Notes under the pieces: model-generated
What the model was told of the DNA's origin: nothing
Seen by the model: the letters and a program-made list of their open reading frames with translations, nothing else
Database searches by the model: none
Shown here: positions 4,626 to 5,661 of the stretch, in pieces
Layout of the letters: each line of letters opens with the position of its first letter
Numbering within the stretch: position 1 is the stretch's first letter
Assembly: GCA_009691925.1 (NCBI GenBank)
Contig: SIAG01000274.1
Location: 1 to 5,661, forward strand
Origin: Planctomycetaceae bacterium
Lineage (GTDB): Bacteria; Planctomycetota; Planctomycetia; Pirellulales; UBA1268
DNA: 5,661 nt
Direction: 5' to 3'
Program-made: the position numbers and the translations under genes

Positions 4626-5661
4626 ATGCTCGTCTTCCCAAACCGGATTCTCTTTGTCGGCTTCGGCGCCGTGGCCCGTTGCACCCTGCCGGTGCTCCTC
4701 GACCACATCAAGGTGCCGGCCCACAACATCACGATCCTCGACTTCGAGCCCCTCGAATCGGCGATCCGCCCCTGGATGGAACGGGGCGTGCGCTTCGTGC
4801 GCGAGCGGATCACTCCCGACAACCTCGGCGAGGTCCTCGGCAAGCACCTCTCCGCAGGCGATCTTCTCATCGACCTTGCCTGGAACATCGACTGCTGCGA
4901 GATCGTGCAGTGGTGCCATCACCAGGGCGTGCTCTATCTGAACACGTCGGTCGAGATGTGGGATCCGTACGAGCATGCGGTAACGGCGAAGCCAAACGAG
5001 CTGACGCTCTACTGGCGCCACATGAACCTGCGGCGGATGATCGCCAACTGGAGTACGCCCGGCCCGTCGGCTGTCCTCGAGCACGGCGCCAATCCCGGCC
5101 TCATCAGCCATTTCACGAAGCACGCCCTCCTCGACATCGCCACCCGCTGCCTCGAGGAGCGGAAGTTCACCGGCCGGAAGGCGGAGCAGATTCGTGAGCT
5201 CGCCCGGACGCGCTCCTTCAACCACCTCGCCCACGAGCTTGGCGTGAAGGTGATCCACTGCAGCGAACGCGACACGCAGGTCTCCGACCGTCCGAAGCAG
5301 GTCGACGAGTTCGTCAATACCTGGAGCGTTGAGGGCTTCCGAGAGGAGGGGACAACCACCGCCGAGATGGGCTGGGGGACCCACGAGAAGCAGCTCCCCG
5401 ACCGGGCCTTCGAGCACCCAGAGGGCCCCCGCAGCCAGATCGGCCTGGCGCGGATGGGGATGAACACCTTCGTCTCGAGCTGGGTGCCGCACTACGAGAT
5501 CGTCGGGATGGTGGTCCGCCACGGCGAGGCCTTCAGCATCACTGAAAAGCTCTCGGTGCGTGACGACCACGGGGTGACCATCTACCGCCCCACCGTCCAT
5601 TACGCCTACTGCCCCTGCGATGCCGCGATCGCCAGCCTCCACGAACTGCGGGGATACGACT
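4626..5661 (+). CDS. hss: Homospermidine synthase (NAD-type), 3' end beyond the window
   Basis: Bacterial homospermidine synthase (EC 2.5.1.44) joins two putrescines, or putrescine and spermidine, into sym-homospermidine through an NAD-dependent oxidation/reduction cycle in the cytoplasm. The window holds 345 codons; family members are usually about 470-480 aa, so roughly a quarter is missing. What is seen: a Rossmann glycine motif VGFGAVAR at 11-18, the acidic residue ending the second strand (D39 in ILDFEP) that suits NAD over NADP, EHGANPGLISHF at 152-163, and TWSVEGFREEG at 232-242 followed by AEMGWGTHEKQLP at 246-258. This last pair is a hallmark of the family and separates it from ordinary saccharopine dehydrogenases and carboxynorspermidine dehydrogenase. 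The ATG at 4626 begins just before the Rossmann strand. The Shine-Dalgarno is weak (GGTGGA, 4614-4619, six-base spacer). No other polyamine gene is in the window. Confidence 0.9.
   Translation, partial: MLVFPNRILFVGFGAVARCTLPVLLDHIKVPAHNITILDFEPLESAIRPWMERGVRFVRERITPDNLGEVLGKHLSAGDLLIDLAWNIDCCEIVQWCHHQGVLYLNTSVEMWDPYEHAVTAKPNELTLYWRHMNLRRMIANWSTPGPSAVLEHGANPGLISHFTKHALLDIATRCLEERKFTGRKAEQIRELARTRSFNHLAHELGVKVIHCSERDTQVSDRPKQVDEFVNTWSVEGFREEGTTTAEMGWGTHEKQLPDRAFEHPEGPRSQIGLARMGMNTFVSSWVPHYEIVGMVVRHGEAFSITEKLSVRDDHGVTIYRPTVHYAYCPCDAAIASLHELRGYD

Noticed and set aside
3924..5642. A 572-codon open frame on the minus strand opposite hss
   Set aside because: It is antisense to a gene with clear family motifs, and its translation is His/Asp/Val/Arg-rich with no recognisable domain. 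Long antisense frames are common in GC-rich genes.

Overview
This is a GC-rich window (G+C clearly above 60% in the genes) whose gene content and style best fit a planctomycete-like bacterium. The pointers are a two-domain SppA with a long Ala/Pro/Glu/Lys linker, an NAD-type homospermidine synthase, a stand-alone CrcB and short single-span membrane proteins. That placement is an inference from style, since no rRNA or other phylogenetic marker is present.

Layout. (1) 1-848, minus: the 5' part of an archaeal-type AAA+ ATPase gene (COG1672/PF01637-like) that runs off the left edge. It is preceded by an AT-rich promoter region (858-912) holding two near-identical palindromes, GATAAAGYGGYTTTATCT, on a 24-bp pitch. 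(2) 909-1099: spacer with no supported gene. (3) 1100-3211, minus: sppA, a 703-aa exported S49 signal peptide peptidase with the Lys/Ser dyad (K283, S488) and a (PAEAK)n linker encoded by a 15-bp tandem repeat. (4) 3212-3469: spacer, with a GC hairpin just after the crcB stop. (5) 3470-3847, minus: crcB, a 125-aa fluoride channel subunit. (6) 3848-4049: divergent intergenic region with a 14-bp perfect palindrome and a hairpin touching the next Shine-Dalgarno. (7) 4050-4193, plus: a 47-aa single-span membrane protein. (8) 4194-4548: gene-poor stretch with a weak 37-aa hydrophobic ORF, direct repeats and an 11-bp-stem hairpin. (9) 4626-5661, plus: the first 345 codons of homospermidine synthase (hss), which runs off the right edge and has a TATACT -10-like box ahead of it.

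How the genes relate. The minus-strand genes crcB, sppA and the ATPase lie in tandem but are separated by gaps of about 250 bp, so they are probably separate transcription units. The small membrane ORF and hss point the other way. crcB (fluoride efflux), sppA (clearance of signal peptides at the membrane) and hss (polyamine synthesis) are ordinary housekeeping or stress genes with no obvious shared pathway.

No CRISPR array, recognisable transposase, tRNA or rRNA was seen. The most unusual items are the tandem operator-like palindromes in front of the orphan ATPase, the unannotated 47-aa membrane ORF divergent from crcB, and the repeat/hairpin structure ahead of hss. I see no clear evidence for a complete new multi-gene system.
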